The notes under the pieces: generated by a model
Told to the model about the DNA's origin: nothing
What the model saw: only the letters and a program-made list of their open reading frames with translations
Database searches by the model: none
In this document: positions 12,531-23,046 of the stretch, in pieces
Layout: the number at the start of each line of letters is the position of its first letter
Position numbering within the stretch: position 1 is the stretch's first letter
NCBI GenBank assembly: GCA_026119855.1
Contig: JAOWBW010001913.1
Span: 62,001-126,000, forward strand
Source: Campanula takesimana
Lineage: Eukaryota > Streptophyta > Magnoliopsida > Asterales > Campanulaceae
Length of the DNA stretch: 64,000 nt
Direction of reading: 5' to 3'
Program-made: the position numbers and the translations under genes

Positions 12531-12754
12531 CTCCCGCTCGAAATAGGATATTGGTAGCTTTTTTATACTTTGACCAAATAATTTAAGTAAAAAATAATTA
12601 TCCTAATGTAAATTTAAAAATTGTTTTTGATAGTGTTATTAATTGTGATAGAATAACAATTTTGTAAGTTTTTATTAAGATCATTATTTTTCTTCAAAAG
12701 ACTTGATCAAAGTATAATCAAGTTTCTCAAAAATTTATTTCGAGCGGGGCGGAG
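12531..12754. mobile_element. Stowaway-like MITE
   Basis: Ends CTCCCGCTCGAAATAGG and ATTTCGAGCGGGGCGGAG are inverted repeats. The interior resembles the 23651 copy (GACCAAA...TAATTTAAG). Confidence 0.7.
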
Positions 12755-13760
12755 AAAGACTGTGTTACTCTTAACAAGTTAACAAGTGACTTAGACATAT
12801 TTGGAATCTCGAACAAGAAGATGGATTAAGCTCCCAAACTCAATAAGTTGTCGTAATAATGACATTGTAGACAACCGAGCTATCAAATTCAATTACAACA
12901 TTAGTCCATCCATTACTCTTCACCCACAAATAGAGCCTCTAACACCCTTCTAGCTTTCCCCTCAACAATAATCCCCTTGTATCCTCGAGTATCATGTCCA
13001 ATCTAGTTTTGTTTACATCGTTAAAAACCAGCACTATAAGAAAAATCATAAGCAAAGGCGCTCATCGGTAGAAACCAGCACCATAACAAAAATCATAAAC
13101 AAAAGCGCTCAATCATGTCACATTTATTTAGTTCATTGACATTTTGAAGGTCAGTGGCATTGAATTATGACATGAGATCAACGACTATTTTTGCACGCTG
13201 TTTGTGCTGCGTTACAGTGAGCGGATTCAACTCATCCACGTCTCTATTTTTCACTTTATACGCTTGTTATTGATTCAATAATTTGTGCCCCAACTCAATA
13301 TAAAAATTATCTACTCAATCAATTTTAACGAAATTTATGTGAGCTAATCGTCACCGCTACTACCAAGAGAAGAGAAGGGGGTGCCAAATCCGTATGAAGT
13401 GGAAAGAGTTCACGAGTGTCTCACCCTTCACACGTCCCACGCAACCCCAAATTTGTCGATTCCGTATCTTCCAAATCTCCTTTAATCACCTACAACAACA
13501 CCTCTCCCCAACTCAAGCACACATCACACCGTCCATCCATCTCTCTCCCCCCCCAAATCAACGAAACGACACAAGAAATCATGGACCCCACACAAACCAA
13601 CGTGTCAAGAACCGACCAATGATCTCCACACGCATGGATAGGAAGAGGGTGTTACGTTGAAGGCGTGCATGCTCCATCAAGAAAATGAAGAATCCCAATG
13701 TGGGTCCCACACTTTGTCCCTTCTTTGCCTACCTCCCCTCTCATGTGTGCAATCGAAAAG
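12755..13760. other. Upstream region of FAD2
   Basis: Holds no recognisable gene. Two near copies of a short block (AACCAGCAC-TATAA-AAAATCATAA, near 13027 and 13075) lie in tandem. C-rich sequence at 13500-13560 and 13730-13800 forms the proximal promoter. Confidence 0.5.
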
Positions 13761-13763
13761 GTC

Positions 13764-13771
13764 TTTAAATA
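13764..13771 (+). promoter_or_regulatory. TATA box of FAD2
   Basis: TTTAAATA, followed about 30 bp on by a CT-rich initiator region. This places the start of the non-coding first exon near 13795. Confidence 0.6.
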
Positions 13772-13794
13772 GCCACATAATTTTCCCCCATTCT

Positions 13795-13882
13795 CTTCCT
13801 CGCCTCAACCATACAAACACACACAATCACACACAGTTAAGAGAGAGAGAGAGAGAGGGAAGAGAGAGAAAGCACCTTCAAG
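13795..13882 (+). other. FAD2: FAD2 non-coding first exon (predicted)
   Basis: CT/GA-rich leader with a GA repeat (13841-13870), ending CTTCAAG at a strong donor GTATGCAT (13883). A leader exon of this size before a long intron is the standard FAD2 layout in eudicots. The 5' end is estimated from the TATA box. Confidence 0.65.
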
Positions 13883-14435
13883 GTATGCATTTCTTGCCAA
13901 TCTTCTTTTTCTTTAATTTGAAAGGAATAATCTTTTTGTTTGTTGATGAATTGGGCATGGATTTTTATCTGTTTATGACCATTTTTCTTGAAATTTAATG
14001 GGTTTGTTTGGTTTTTTGCTTGGTTGAATTGAGCATGCAAATGTTGATTTGGGTCTGTTTTTCTGTATTCAAAGAATTGATTTTTATTTGATTTTTTATT
14101 TTGCTGCATTATCAATTGAGGCATAGATCAATGGATACCGAAGCTGTTTCCGTTTGAATTCATTGATGCCCATTTGTGAATGAATGCATGTTCCTCTTTC
14201 AATCCAGATACGACAAAATTGTATTTGAAATGGTTCAAAATTGAAGAAATTAATTGCTTATTGAAAATTGCATTCTGTTGAGAAAAAATCTGCAAAATTT
14301 AGAAGGAAATTTGATTTTTTTATAAAAAAAAAAAAATTAGGTCTTTATCTGTGCCTTCGTGGGTAGGGGAAGGGAGGGGAAGATTTTTTAAAGTTAGAAT
14401 TGGGTAATGGGTTGGACTGGACCGATATAGATTAA

Positions 14436-14698
14436 TTCCCTCCGTCCCGCTCGAAATAAGATTTATGAGTTGGGCACGGGTATTGAGGAAAAGTGTTAGC
14501 AGAGTAGGTGTTGTCAGTATGAAAGTCCGTATGAAAAGTGAGGTAGGAGTGAGAAAATGAGGTAGAGAATAATAAGTTTTTGTGAGTGTGAATTGAGTCT
14601 CATTAAAATTAAATAATACATTCTCATTTTTGGTTGTCCTATTTCGGGTGGGTCGCCCAATATGAAAAAATGTTCTAATTCGAGTGGGCTAGAGAGAG
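14436..14698. mobile_element. Stowaway MITE
   Basis: 263 bp. TTCCCTCCGTCCCGCTCGAA start; the right end is diverged (TTCGAGTGGGCTAGAGAGAG) but still complementary. TA follows. Confidence 0.7.
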
Positions 14699-15247
14699 TA
14701 TATTGGATGTTACACATTAAAACCAATCCTTGATAGAGGGAGTAGCCCTCAAATTTATATACCGGTCATGTTTAGTTCTCTATTAGATGTAATTAGATGT
14801 AAGAGATAGTATTCTCTAACAGGAGTAATGGGGATTAAGGGGTAATAGCAATTCAGATATCTACAAACATTGCAAAGAAAAAAAATCATTTTTATTTGGT
14901 TTGAAGTTTGGCTTTGAACTCCTTAAACAGGAAAAAAAGTAAAGAAAAAATGATAGGAAAGGTTTGGGGTATTCCCAGATTTCGCATGTAGGATCTTCTT
15001 GCTCTGGAAAAGAATAAAATTTGGTTAGAACATTTAAGTTCAGGGTGGTGGTTGGCTGGTATAGTCATTCTGTTTGTTTTTTTTTTATTTATTGTTTTCA
15101 TTTAATGAATCAACTATCTTTGCTTTTACTTGTGGAGTTTTTGTTTTTTACAACCTCTAAGAGTAGACTTAGACCATCATTTTGGGACGGAGGGGTTTCT
15201 TTTTATTGGACGTTTGTTTCTAGGTTCATGAATTCACATAAATAATA

Positions 15248-15513
15248 CTCCCTCCGTCCCACCGAAAATTGCAAAACTTACCAAAATGGGCGTCCCATAG
15301 AAATTGCACATTCCATAAATGGAAAGTTTTTAATATTTTTTAATTAGTGGGTCCCACTTCTCATACTCACATCCACTAACCCACTAACTATTCTATACCC
15401 CACTTTCTCTCTCACACTCAACTATCAACACTCACAACACATTACCTTTTTCACTTTTCCCTTAATTCTTGTGCCATGATTTTTTTTTGCAATTTTCGGC
15501 GGGACGGAGGGAG
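15248..15513. mobile_element. Stowaway MITE, well preserved
   Basis: 266 bp with 20-bp near-perfect inverted ends reading CTCCCTCCGTCCCACCGAAA and TA on both sides. The CCGAAAATTGCA subfamily is distinct from its neighbours. Confidence 0.9.
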
Positions 15514-15762
15514 TATATAATTGAATATTACTGAAGTCAGTCGCCTACTTTTGTAATCTAAATTTGTAAGTAATCAAAAAAGTTTTGTGAACCAAATTTT
15601 ATCAAGTTGGTAAAAGTTTTCTTTCTTTTCAAAAATATAGCAGGTACGTAGCATAGTATGGATTTATTTAAGAACATTCTTTCACATTTTAAATATACAC
15701 CTATTTTGAAATTAACATCATCAATTTGAACAAAATGTGTGTACTTTGATCATTCCTTGTTA

Positions 15763-16037
15763 CTCCCTCCGTCCCGGAGTAAGAGTCCTACCCCTCATTT
15801 GCACGCTTATTAATAAATATTAGAAGTGATGTAAATGTTGTGAGTGTAAAAGTAAAGTAGGAGAGAGAATGAGTGGGAGAGAATAGTGAATTGATTGGTG
15901 TTGTAAGTATAAAAGTAAAATATGAGAGAGAATGAGTGGGGTGAATAGTAAAGATTCTTTGCCATTTTAGGAATAGGACTCTTACTCTGGGATGTACCAA
16001 AATAGAAAGTAGTACTCTTACTCTGGGACGGAGGGAG
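15763..16037. mobile_element. Stowaway MITE, well preserved
   Basis: 275 bp. Inverted ends CTCCCTCCGTCCCGGAGTAA and TA flanks. Close relative of the 23934 copy. Confidence 0.9.
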
Positions 16038-16168
16038 TATATTTTATTGGGATGTTTCATTTTGTAAAGATTTATTGTATCTAGTTAATGAGTGTTACTT
16101 GAGCATTCTCTTTTGCAACTTTTCTTTCTTTATAAACTTTCAATTATGAGCTGTAATAATATCATATT

Positions 16169-16336
16169 GAATAATACTAGGGGCACAAAAAAGTCACAAA
16201 ATCCTATGTGTAATGATTTTATTGGTGTTTTTAATTAGAGTGTAGCGGTTCTATTATCGATTCAACCAATAAAATATCGTCACCTCATTTTGTGAGCATG
16301 ATTTTGTGACCTTATTTTGTGCCCCTAGCATTGCTC
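16169..16336. mobile_element. Mutator-type MITE (GGGGCACAAAA family)
   Basis: 168 bp with terminal inverted repeats built on AATACTAGGGGCACAAAA. A perfect 9-bp target duplication TATCATATT lies at 16160-16168 and 16337-16345. Nine-base duplications are the Mutator hallmark. Other copies are at 20033, 28769, 33345 and 34012. Confidence 0.85.
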
Positions 16337-16450
16337 TATCATATTTCATCATTTCAATAGGATGTTTGTTTCTTCTTAACTACTTTAACATATTATCATA
16401 TTTCATCATTTCAATAGGATGTTTGTTTCTTCTTAACTACTTTAACATAT
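16337..16450 (+). repeat. 57-bp perfect tandem duplication
   Basis: Two identical 57-bp units, starting exactly at the right target duplication of the adjoining MITE. The base before the first unit differs from the base before the second, which fixes the left boundary at the MITE edge. Confidence 0.93.
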
Positions 16451-17075
16451 TGTTTAGGTTCAAAGAGAATGGTCCCCTTATCTTTATTTCCCTAACTGTA
16501 TTTTAAATTAATTATTACATAGAAAATTTTCTTGGCTCTTTTTATTGTTGGTTAAAGTCTTTTCTGACTAGATATTTTATACTATTCCTATATTCTTTTG
16601 CTTTTATTTATCAATGAACTAACAAGACCACTTTGTTTTCTACTGAACAAATAATTTGGTACGATTGTGGCCTCTCATAATACAATAAAAGACTTGATTT
16701 GTAAATGTGCACATCATATATGATCTCACAACTAATAATACGGTTTGATATTGGCGTCTCGTATTTACATTAAAAACTTTTGGTACGTGTGTCCATCAGC
16801 AGTAGAAGAATGTAGGCATACCTCAATGACTATTTGCTATTCTGTTTTCATCATTTTGTAGATTAATCTTCTTGTTTCTTTTATGTTGTAAAAAGATATG
16901 ATAATTGTTGCTTTGATTGTCAGTACCACAAATAATCCTGGCTTTAATTGTGTGTCATGTGCTTTCTGATTTGCTAATCAGAGCCTTTCTAAGGCTACTT
17001 ATATATATAGTATATTGCGAAAAAACATTTCTAATCTGTGTCAAAATTTTGATGAAGCTCGTGGACTGAATTCTA

Positions 17076-17168
17076 CTCTCCCGTCCTGAAATGATAGTCT
17101 CATTTTCAAAATGAAGGTTCCAAAGTTTGAAAAGTCAAACGGGACTATTTTTTTTGGGACGGCGGGAG
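17076..17168. mobile_element. Short Stowaway MITE
   Basis: 93 bp. Ends CTCTCCCGTCCTGAAATGAT and GGGACGGCGGGAG; TA flanks. Confidence 0.75.
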
Positions 17169-17550
17169 TATAATTTTCAGGCAGTTATTTTATGGATTTA
17201 TTTGCTTTAAATTTGAATGACTTGGCAGCCTTACACCTTCATTTATCTAAGGGCATACTTATTCCAAAAAAAAAAAAAAAATTGTGAGCCACATTTAATA
17301 GGTTTTTTCTGGCATGTATTTTGAACCTGATATGCACTATAATTTGAATGACCATGCATCTAGTCCATCATTTATCAATGGACACAATTTTTCCCTCTGA
17401 TAAGTGGGACTGCATTCTGGAAACTCTTACTGTAATATGCACTCATTTAAATATGTGGTCCTTCATTTATCAACTTCCATCTCCCTTTCCTTTATTAATT
17501 CTTTCTTTCTTTCTCCATTTTTACAGGGGTGTGCATCAGCAGAAGCAGAA

Positions 17551-18696
17551 ATGGGAGGTGGAGGACGCATGGCAGTAACCGAAACCAAATCCGATCAAAA
17601 CCCTCTAGAGCGGGTCCCATGTGCCAAGCCTCCATTCACCGTCGGCGACATCAAGAAAGCCATCCCACCTCACTGCTTCGAGCGTTCCCTTATCCGCTCC
17701 TTCTCGTACGTTTTTTACGACTTTGCCCTTGTCTCTCTCTTCTACTACATTGCCACCACCTATTTCCACCTCCTCCCCACCCCCTACAACTACCTAGCTT
17801 GGCCCGTCTACTGGGCTTTCCAAGGCTGTGTCTGCACAGGCATTTGGGTAATTGCACATGAATGTGGGCACCACGCTTTTAGTGACTACCAATGGGTTGA
17901 CGACACTGTCGGCCTTATCCTCCACTCCGCTCTTCTTGTCCCGTATTTTTCATGGAAATATAGTCATCGCCGCCACCATTCAAACACGGGTTCTTTGGAA
18001 CGCGATGAAGTCTTTGTCCCCAAACCCAAAGGTCAAATGCCGTGGTACTCAAAATACCTAAACAACCCTCCCGGCCGTCTGATGACCTTGATCATCACTC
18101 TCACTCTCGGTTGGCCTTTGTACTTAGCTTTCAATGTATCTGGTAGGCCCTACGATCGTTTTGCGTGCCATTACGATCCTTACGGCCCAATCTACAACGA
18201 CCGTGAACGTTTGCAGATTTTCATCTCTGACGCTGGTATGGCTATAACCACCTATGTGCTTTACCGTATTGCCCTTGTTAAAGGCCTCGCTTGGTTGATT
18301 TGCTTATATGGTCTCCCTTTATTGGTTGTCAACGGATTCCTTGTCTTGATAACGTACTTGCAACACACCCACCCGTCCTTGCCCCACTACGACTCGACTG
18401 AATGGGATTGGTTGAGAGGAGCCTTGGCTACTGCGGACAGAGACTACGGTGTACTCAACAAAGTCTTCCACAACATAACCGATACTCATGTCGTCCACCA
18501 CCTCTTCTCAAACATGCCTCATTATCATGCAATGGAAGCTACAAAAGCGGTGAAGCCACTACTCGGAGAGTATTACCGGTTTGATGATACCCCGTTTTAT
18601 GTAGCGATGTGGAGGGAGGCAAGGGAGTGTCTTTACGTCGAGCCGGATGAAGGTGGGCCCAACAAAGGTGTGTATTGGTACAAGAATAAGTATTGA
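17551..18696 (+). CDS. FAD2: Omega-6 oleate desaturase (FAD2), ER
   Basis: A 381-residue intronless coding exon, close to the usual ~383. FAD2 desaturates oleate to linoleate on phosphatidylcholine in the ER, using cytochrome b5. All three di-iron histidine boxes are present: HECGHH (103-108), HRRHH (139-143) and HVVHH (313-317). Hydrophobic segments lie around 55-120, 175-200 and 225-275. The C-terminus YKNKY fits the aromatic ER-retrieval pattern. The first box has E, as in ordinary desaturases; many acetylenase and conjugase relatives carry D there. The third box is HVVHH where HVAHH is common, and it is followed by LFSNMP where T is usual. The start is the first ATG after the intron acceptor; a second Met lies 6 residues on. 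Confidence 0.97.
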   Translation: MGGGGRMAVTETKSDQNPLERVPCAKPPFTVGDIKKAIPPHCFERSLIRSFSYVFYDFALVSLFYYIATTYFHLLPTPYNYLAWPVYWAFQGCVCTGIWVIAHECGHHAFSDYQWVDDTVGLILHSALLVPYFSWKYSHRRHHSNTGSLERDEVFVPKPKGQMPWYSKYLNNPPGRLMTLIITLTLGWPLYLAFNVSGRPYDRFACHYDPYGPIYNDRERLQIFISDAGMAITTYVLYRIALVKGLAWLICLYGLPLLVVNGFLVLITYLQHTHPSLPHYDSTEWDWLRGALATADRDYGVLNKVFHNITDTHVVHHLFSNMPHYHAMEATKAVKPLLGEYYRFDDTPFYVAMWREARECLYVEPDEGGPNKGVYWYKNKY

Positions 18697-18854
18697 GTGA
18701 CCATGTTGTTGCTAATAAGTACTATGTCCTAAGTTATTTTGGTATGGTTATGGGGGGTAAACTAGCTAGTAATGGAGTATGTTGTATGGAAATTGAGAGA
18801 AAAGTTTTGTGTAAGGGAAGAAGAAAGAGATCTAAATTCCCTTATTGTCCTTGT

Positions 18855-18886
<32 letters not shown>

Positions 18887-19499
18887 TATGCTAGTTTAAT
18901 GAATTTGCAATGGACCCCTCCTAGTTTTTAAGTTATGTCTGTTTACCTCCTTGTAATAAGCTGGTATGTGGTATGGAAACCTATGTTCTTGTTTAATTGA
19001 TTCTCTTAATATTTTGCTGCCTGTTCTTGAAGATGTACCATTGACTAATAAACAGTCATGAACTGTAAGTTCTACTTGAACTGCAGTAAAAATGCTAAAA
19101 GTAAAACAATCCTATTATGGAAATATATTTTATAAAGAAAATTTTATTAATAATTTCACTATTTTTTTCACTATTTATCGTATATCCATACAATTAAAAA
19201 TTCTGAAAAGCGGATAGCGATAATTTTTATACATCTGCCATTAAAGTTTCTAAGAAGTGAATACTTTTTTTTTATCTCTTAAATGAAAATTTGACATTAT
19301 TTTGGGGACGGATTAATTACCTGTGATTTATCATATTTCTCAAAGAATGTATTTTATATTAGAGGAGTTTAATACGTAGTTTGTGTGATGATGAATATGC
19401 ATTAAAACCATAATTTATTTTATAAATACAATAATAGTAATAATTTTGGTATGTTTTTTTTTTTTTAATGAGATGGGAGTTGTAAGTAAACGAATTGAG
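18697..19499. other. FAD2 3' region and intergenic DNA
   Basis: The FAD2 3'UTR probably extends to about 19000-19050 and includes a T-run at 18857-18883. AT-rich DNA follows with no recognisable element. Confidence 0.5.
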
Positions 19500-19706
19500 G
19501 GATTTCGAACCGCTCCACCCAATGGTGGAGATCGGAGCCATTTCATTTTAGCTACACCCAAAGGCTGAGATGTAGCCGAGCTCGGTGGGACCCACAAAAA
19601 ATTAAAATCATTCGAGCCGCACAGATGATGAGTGTGTGTATGTGGCCTCGATCGGAGCCGTTGGGTGGAGAGGTAGAGCTACCTCGGTGGAGCGGTTCCG
19701 GGTCCT
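19500..19706. mobile_element. hAT-type MITE, 207 bp
   Basis: Flanked by a perfect 8-bp direct repeat GAATTGAG (19492-19499 and 19707-19714). Inverted ends share GAACCGCTCCACC. The interior repeats CTCCGATC/GATCGGAG blocks as further inverted repeats. Confidence 0.7.
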
Positions 19707-20032
19707 GAATTGAGTGTGTTGGGGTAATTGAACACATCACAAGTATGGTTTGGTGTTGAATTGGAAGTCATATGAGACATCCATATCATTGATTTCAACT
19801 TCTAAGAATGGTGTTTTGGCTGTTTAGTGGATTTTGATTATGGAAAAATTTGAATGAATAAATAACTAAATTAGTGTGTGTAACGAAGGATCCACCGAAA
19901 AGGACACAAAACAAAGCCAAGAATCAATTTTTTTTTTTTTTCAAAACCACCAAAAATCAATACAAGTATTTTAACATTGTAAACCATCAGTACTTCATCA
20001 TACCCACAGTACTTTTTTTTTTTTTTTTTTTT

Positions 20033-20211
20033 TGTAAATATAAAGTCACAAAAAAATCTCACAAAACTTGGTTCACAAAATGATGTGTCAATATTTTATT
20101 GGTGCTTTTAAATAGAGTGTGCTGGGTCCACAATCGATGCGACCAATAAAATATTGCCACCTCATTTTGTATGCATCATTTTGTAACATTCTTTTGTGCC
20201 CTTAACACTGC
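20033..20211. mobile_element. Mutator-type MITE (GGGGCACAAAA family), decayed
   Basis: The interior matches the 16169 copy (TTTTATTGGTGCTTTTAAATAGAGTGTG...CAATAAAATATTG). The left end is lost in a T-run. A CTTTTTTTT repeat on both sides may be the 9-bp duplication. Confidence 0.65.
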
Positions 20212-20252
20212 CTTTTTTTTCACAACTAGATAAAGTCCGGAAAGAAGTACTA

Positions 20253-20496
20253 CATCTGTCATAAATGAGTGTCCAAATTTCATTTTAAGAGACATAACTT
20301 TTTGTACAATTTGCTGGCAAAATTCATATATAATCTTGTAATCCTCTTTACAGACATTTAGTTTTTGCAAGTATAAAGAGACCGGTGAAAAAAAATTCAA
20401 AAAAAAACATTTAGGGACAAAGTTATGATAAAAATGGACACTCATTTTGGGACAAAAATTTCCTGAAAATTGACACTCATTTAGGGACAGATGGAG
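20253..20496. mobile_element. Stowaway MITE, ATGAGTGTCC subfamily
   Basis: Left end decayed (CATCTGTCATAAATGAGTGT). Right end TCATTTAGGGACAGATGGAG, then TA. Its interior is homologous to the next copy at 20531. Confidence 0.75.
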
Positions 20497-20530
20497 TACT
20501 TAGTTTTTGGCTGTAAAAGTTATTGAATTA

Positions 20531-20788
20531 CTCCCTCTGTCCCTAAATGAGTGTCCATTTTTTTAAAAAAAAAATCCCAAAATGAGTGTATTTTTTGAAC
20601 ATAACTTTGTCCCTAAATATTTTTTTCCGAAATTTTTTCACTTGTCACTTTATACTTGCAAAACTAAATGTTGGGAAAGGAGATTACAAGATTATATATG
20701 AATCTTTGCCACCAAATTGTACAAAAAGTTGAGATTTTCAGATGTCCTTTAAAATGAAATTTAGACACTCGTTTAGGGACAGAAGTAG
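20531..20788. mobile_element. Stowaway MITE, ATGAGTGTCC subfamily
   Basis: CTCCCTCTGTCCCTAAATGA start and complementary right end AGGGACAGAAGTAG, with TA flanks. It lies only 35 bp from its sister copy. Confidence 0.8.
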
Positions 20789-21147
20789 TATTATGTATTG
20801 CTCGCTTCTCACATTACATTCATCGTGGTAATGTTAATGCGTCCTCATAAAGTTATTTCAAACATTTTACTGTCCATTTGGAATGTGTAACTAAACCGGG
20901 TTGTCTGATAAGAACTACTTATTACATTTTAAGTTTAATTGTCTTTTTGAATATCTCATACTTTTATCATAACCACCATCATCTTTATCAAAAAAAAAAA
21001 AAATCATAACCACCATCATTTGATTTTCTTTTTAACTAAAAAAAATGGAAGGAGTATGTGGCTAGTACACATTACGGTGCTGTTTATGAGCTCAAAAAGC
21101 TTATCATGTTCAAGTAAATGATAGTTCATCTCAAGCTAGCTAACTTG
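20789..21147. other. Intergenic, nothing recognised
   Basis: AT-rich spacer with A-runs near 20990. ATAACCACCATCAT occurs twice, about 40 bp apart. Confidence 0.5.
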
Positions 21148-21642
21148 ATTTAGTTAGAGGCTTTGACCAATAAGTCCCTAAGCCAAATAAAAACTACCAA
21201 TAAGAACAGACATTTTGGAAACTCGTCAAAAAGTCCTTGGAATATTTCCTGGACCAAAATGCCCTTATGCCCACACATTCTCTTCTCCACGTTCTTCTCC
21301 TTCTATGTGGCTTCCACGCTAGTTTGGGGATTGATCCGCTACATCTGCATTTTTTTCCTCCACTGCTCATTAGTCCTTTTTTTTTTCACCCAAAATTTTA
21401 AAATGATATCTCAAAATCTAGAAATCGAAAAACTTATCCGAAACCACTATTTTAATTGTGTCGTCAAGACGAATCAAATAAGTATAAATTTTTATTTTTC
21501 TCTTGTAAAAATTTGAGAAAATTATTTTTCATTTCTCAATTGATTTCACAGTTGTGTGATTTCACGGTTGTGTCATTTTTTTTTTTTCATTTTTCACTTG
21601 TAAAAACTGATAAATTCATCTCTCAATTTTTCATAATTATTA

Positions 21643-21885
21643 AAATAACTGAGGCATGTATTTCACAGTTGTTCACACATGAATTTGAATATAATAACTG
21701 AGACATTCATTTCACAGTTATTCACACATGAGTTTGAATATAATAACTGGGACATTCATTTCACAGTTGTTCATACATGAGTTTGAGCTTAATAACTGAG
21801 ACATTCATTTCACAGTTGTTCACATATGAGTTTGAGTTTAATAACTAGGACATTCGTTTCTCAATTGTTCACAACTAACACTCAT
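21643..21885 (+). repeat. 49-bp tandem repeat array
   Basis: About 4.6 units. TAATAACTG-type starts at 21692, 21741, 21790 and 21839 are exactly 49 bp apart; the first unit is partly diverged. Confidence 0.9.
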
Positions 21886-22169
21886 TTTCATAATTGTGTA
21901 TTGTCAAATGATTTTTAAACAATTATCAAATAAAATTTCATTATTTTAAGTTAAATATTTAATTAATAAATTTTGTTGTTAAAGTTAAAAAAAAATGAAC
22001 GTACTCCCATATGTACTCTAGACAAATGATAAATTAATTGTTTATTATTATGAAAATTGAGTAAATGTTCATTTATAAAGAAAGCTCCTACCAAAAAAAA
22101 AAAAAAAAAAAAACCTTGAGAAATGTTGTTTTGTTGTGTTAAATTTAAAACAGTTCATAAAAGTCACAA

Positions 22170-22262
22170 GGATATGGTTGGCAAAGTGGTAGAGTCTCTC
22201 ATTTAAGACCAAGAAGTCTTGGGTTCAAACATTGGTTGAGACATTATTTTTTTAATTATTTA
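22170..22262 (+). repeat. tRNA-like / SINE-type segment
   Basis: Has pol III promoter-like boxes: A-box TTGGCAAAGTGGTAGA (22188-22203) and B-box GGGTTCAAAC (22221-22230). No tRNA cloverleaf was traced, so a SINE remnant is more likely than a working tRNA. Confidence 0.5.
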
Positions 22263-22274
22263 TAGTTGTCAAAA

Positions 22275-22532
22275 TGGAGGTGGGGAATGGTGGTTGGAGG
22301 TCCGGGTGCCGGCAACTGGTGGGCGGAGGTCAGTGGCGGCAGGCGGCGGCGGGCAGGAGCTGTGGTCGGCGGTGGTGGTGGCCGGTGGTGGTGGTTGCCA
22401 GCCGACAGCTGGTGGGCGGCGGTCAGTGGCGGCAGGCGGCGGCGGACAGGAGCTGTGGTGGCGGTCGGTAGCTGTGGTCGGCGGTGGTGGTGGCTGGTGG
22501 TGGTTGTGGTCGGCGGTGGTGGTCAAAGGTAA
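22275..22532 (+). repeat. GC-rich GGTGGCGG repeat segment
   Basis: A G/T-rich island with two copies of an approximately 96-bp unit (GCTGGTGGGCGG...CAGGAGCTGTGGT). It is open in several frames only because of its composition and is not called as a gene. It might be a scrambled capture of a glycine-rich coding exon. Confidence 0.7.
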
Positions 22533-22934
22533 AGGTGGGTGTCAAAATGGTCAAAGGTTAGAGGTGTGAGAGGATTTTATTTAGGTTGTGGGTGTTTTTG
22601 TCATTTAAAAGGTGTAAGGGATTTATTGGTAAAATTGATTTGAACCTAAGGACCCGTAGAATATGAAATGTTGTGTTTTTATTTGCAAATACCGCATTCC
22701 TTAAGGGACTTATTGGTAAAAATCCCATTTAGTTATTAGTGTAGAATATTTGGGTTTTATTTTTATTTTTTTTCATTTTCCTTTTTAGCGATAGAATATG
22801 TGGGGCTTAATTACATAAATTATCTTAAATTATTTAGTTTTGAATCTAGTTCATAATAATTTGATACAATAAAGTTTTAAATATAATCAATATTATGATC
22901 AACATCAATTTTATATTTTTTCTATTTTAATTTT

Positions 22935-23032
22935 TGACGATGTCCATGTCAGAAGGAGGAGAGAAGAGGGATCGAACCCCAACTCTCAACGAGGGTGAGG
23001 CTTAGCGTTACCATTGTGCCACTCCTTTGGAG
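22935..23032 (-). repeat. tRNA-derived SINE-like segment
   Basis: On the minus strand: A-box GTGGCACAATGGTAACGC followed by B-box GGGGTTCGATCCC, about 35 bp apart. No A-tail or target duplication was identified. Confidence 0.5.
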
Positions 23033-23046
23033 ACATCAATTTTAGT

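Larger units (their letters stand above)
13883..17526 (+). other. FAD2: FAD2 5'UTR intron (3.64 kb)
   Basis: Donor GTATGCAT at 13883 and acceptor TTTTTACAG ending at 17526, after a long pyrimidine tract. The intron ends 24 bp before the ATG. In other plants this intron enhances FAD2 expression. It is long here because four Stowaway copies, one Mutator-type MITE and a 57-bp tandem duplication lie inside it. The rest is T-rich intron sequence. Confidence 0.75.
21157..22726. mobile_element. Mutator-like element, Pack-MULE-like (1.57 kb)
   Basis: A perfect 9-bp target duplication ATTTAGTTA (21148-21156, 22727-22735) flanks inverted ends sharing ACCAATAAGTCCCT. No transposase frame is present. 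The cargo is a 49-bp tandem array, a tRNA-derived SINE-like stretch and a sharply GC-rich GGTGGTGGCGG segment, so foreign pieces seem to have been gathered between the ends. Confidence 0.75.

Noticed and set aside
18319..18501. Antisense frames within FAD2
   Set aside because: Shadows of the FAD2 codon pattern, without any recognisable content.
21643..21885. 49-bp repeats considered as a CRISPR-like array
   Set aside because: The units are contiguous tandem copies without unique spacers, and the genome is a plant nuclear one.
22266..22569. Open frames on both strands, rich in Gly/Arg/Val or Thr/Pro
   Set aside because: GGTGGCGG simple-sequence composition keeps several frames open at once; no domain in any of them.
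22170..23032. Two possible tRNA genes (plus strand 22188, minus strand 22940)
   Set aside because: A- and B-box-like words are present, but no acceptor stem or cloverleaf could be drawn; they fit SINE remnants.
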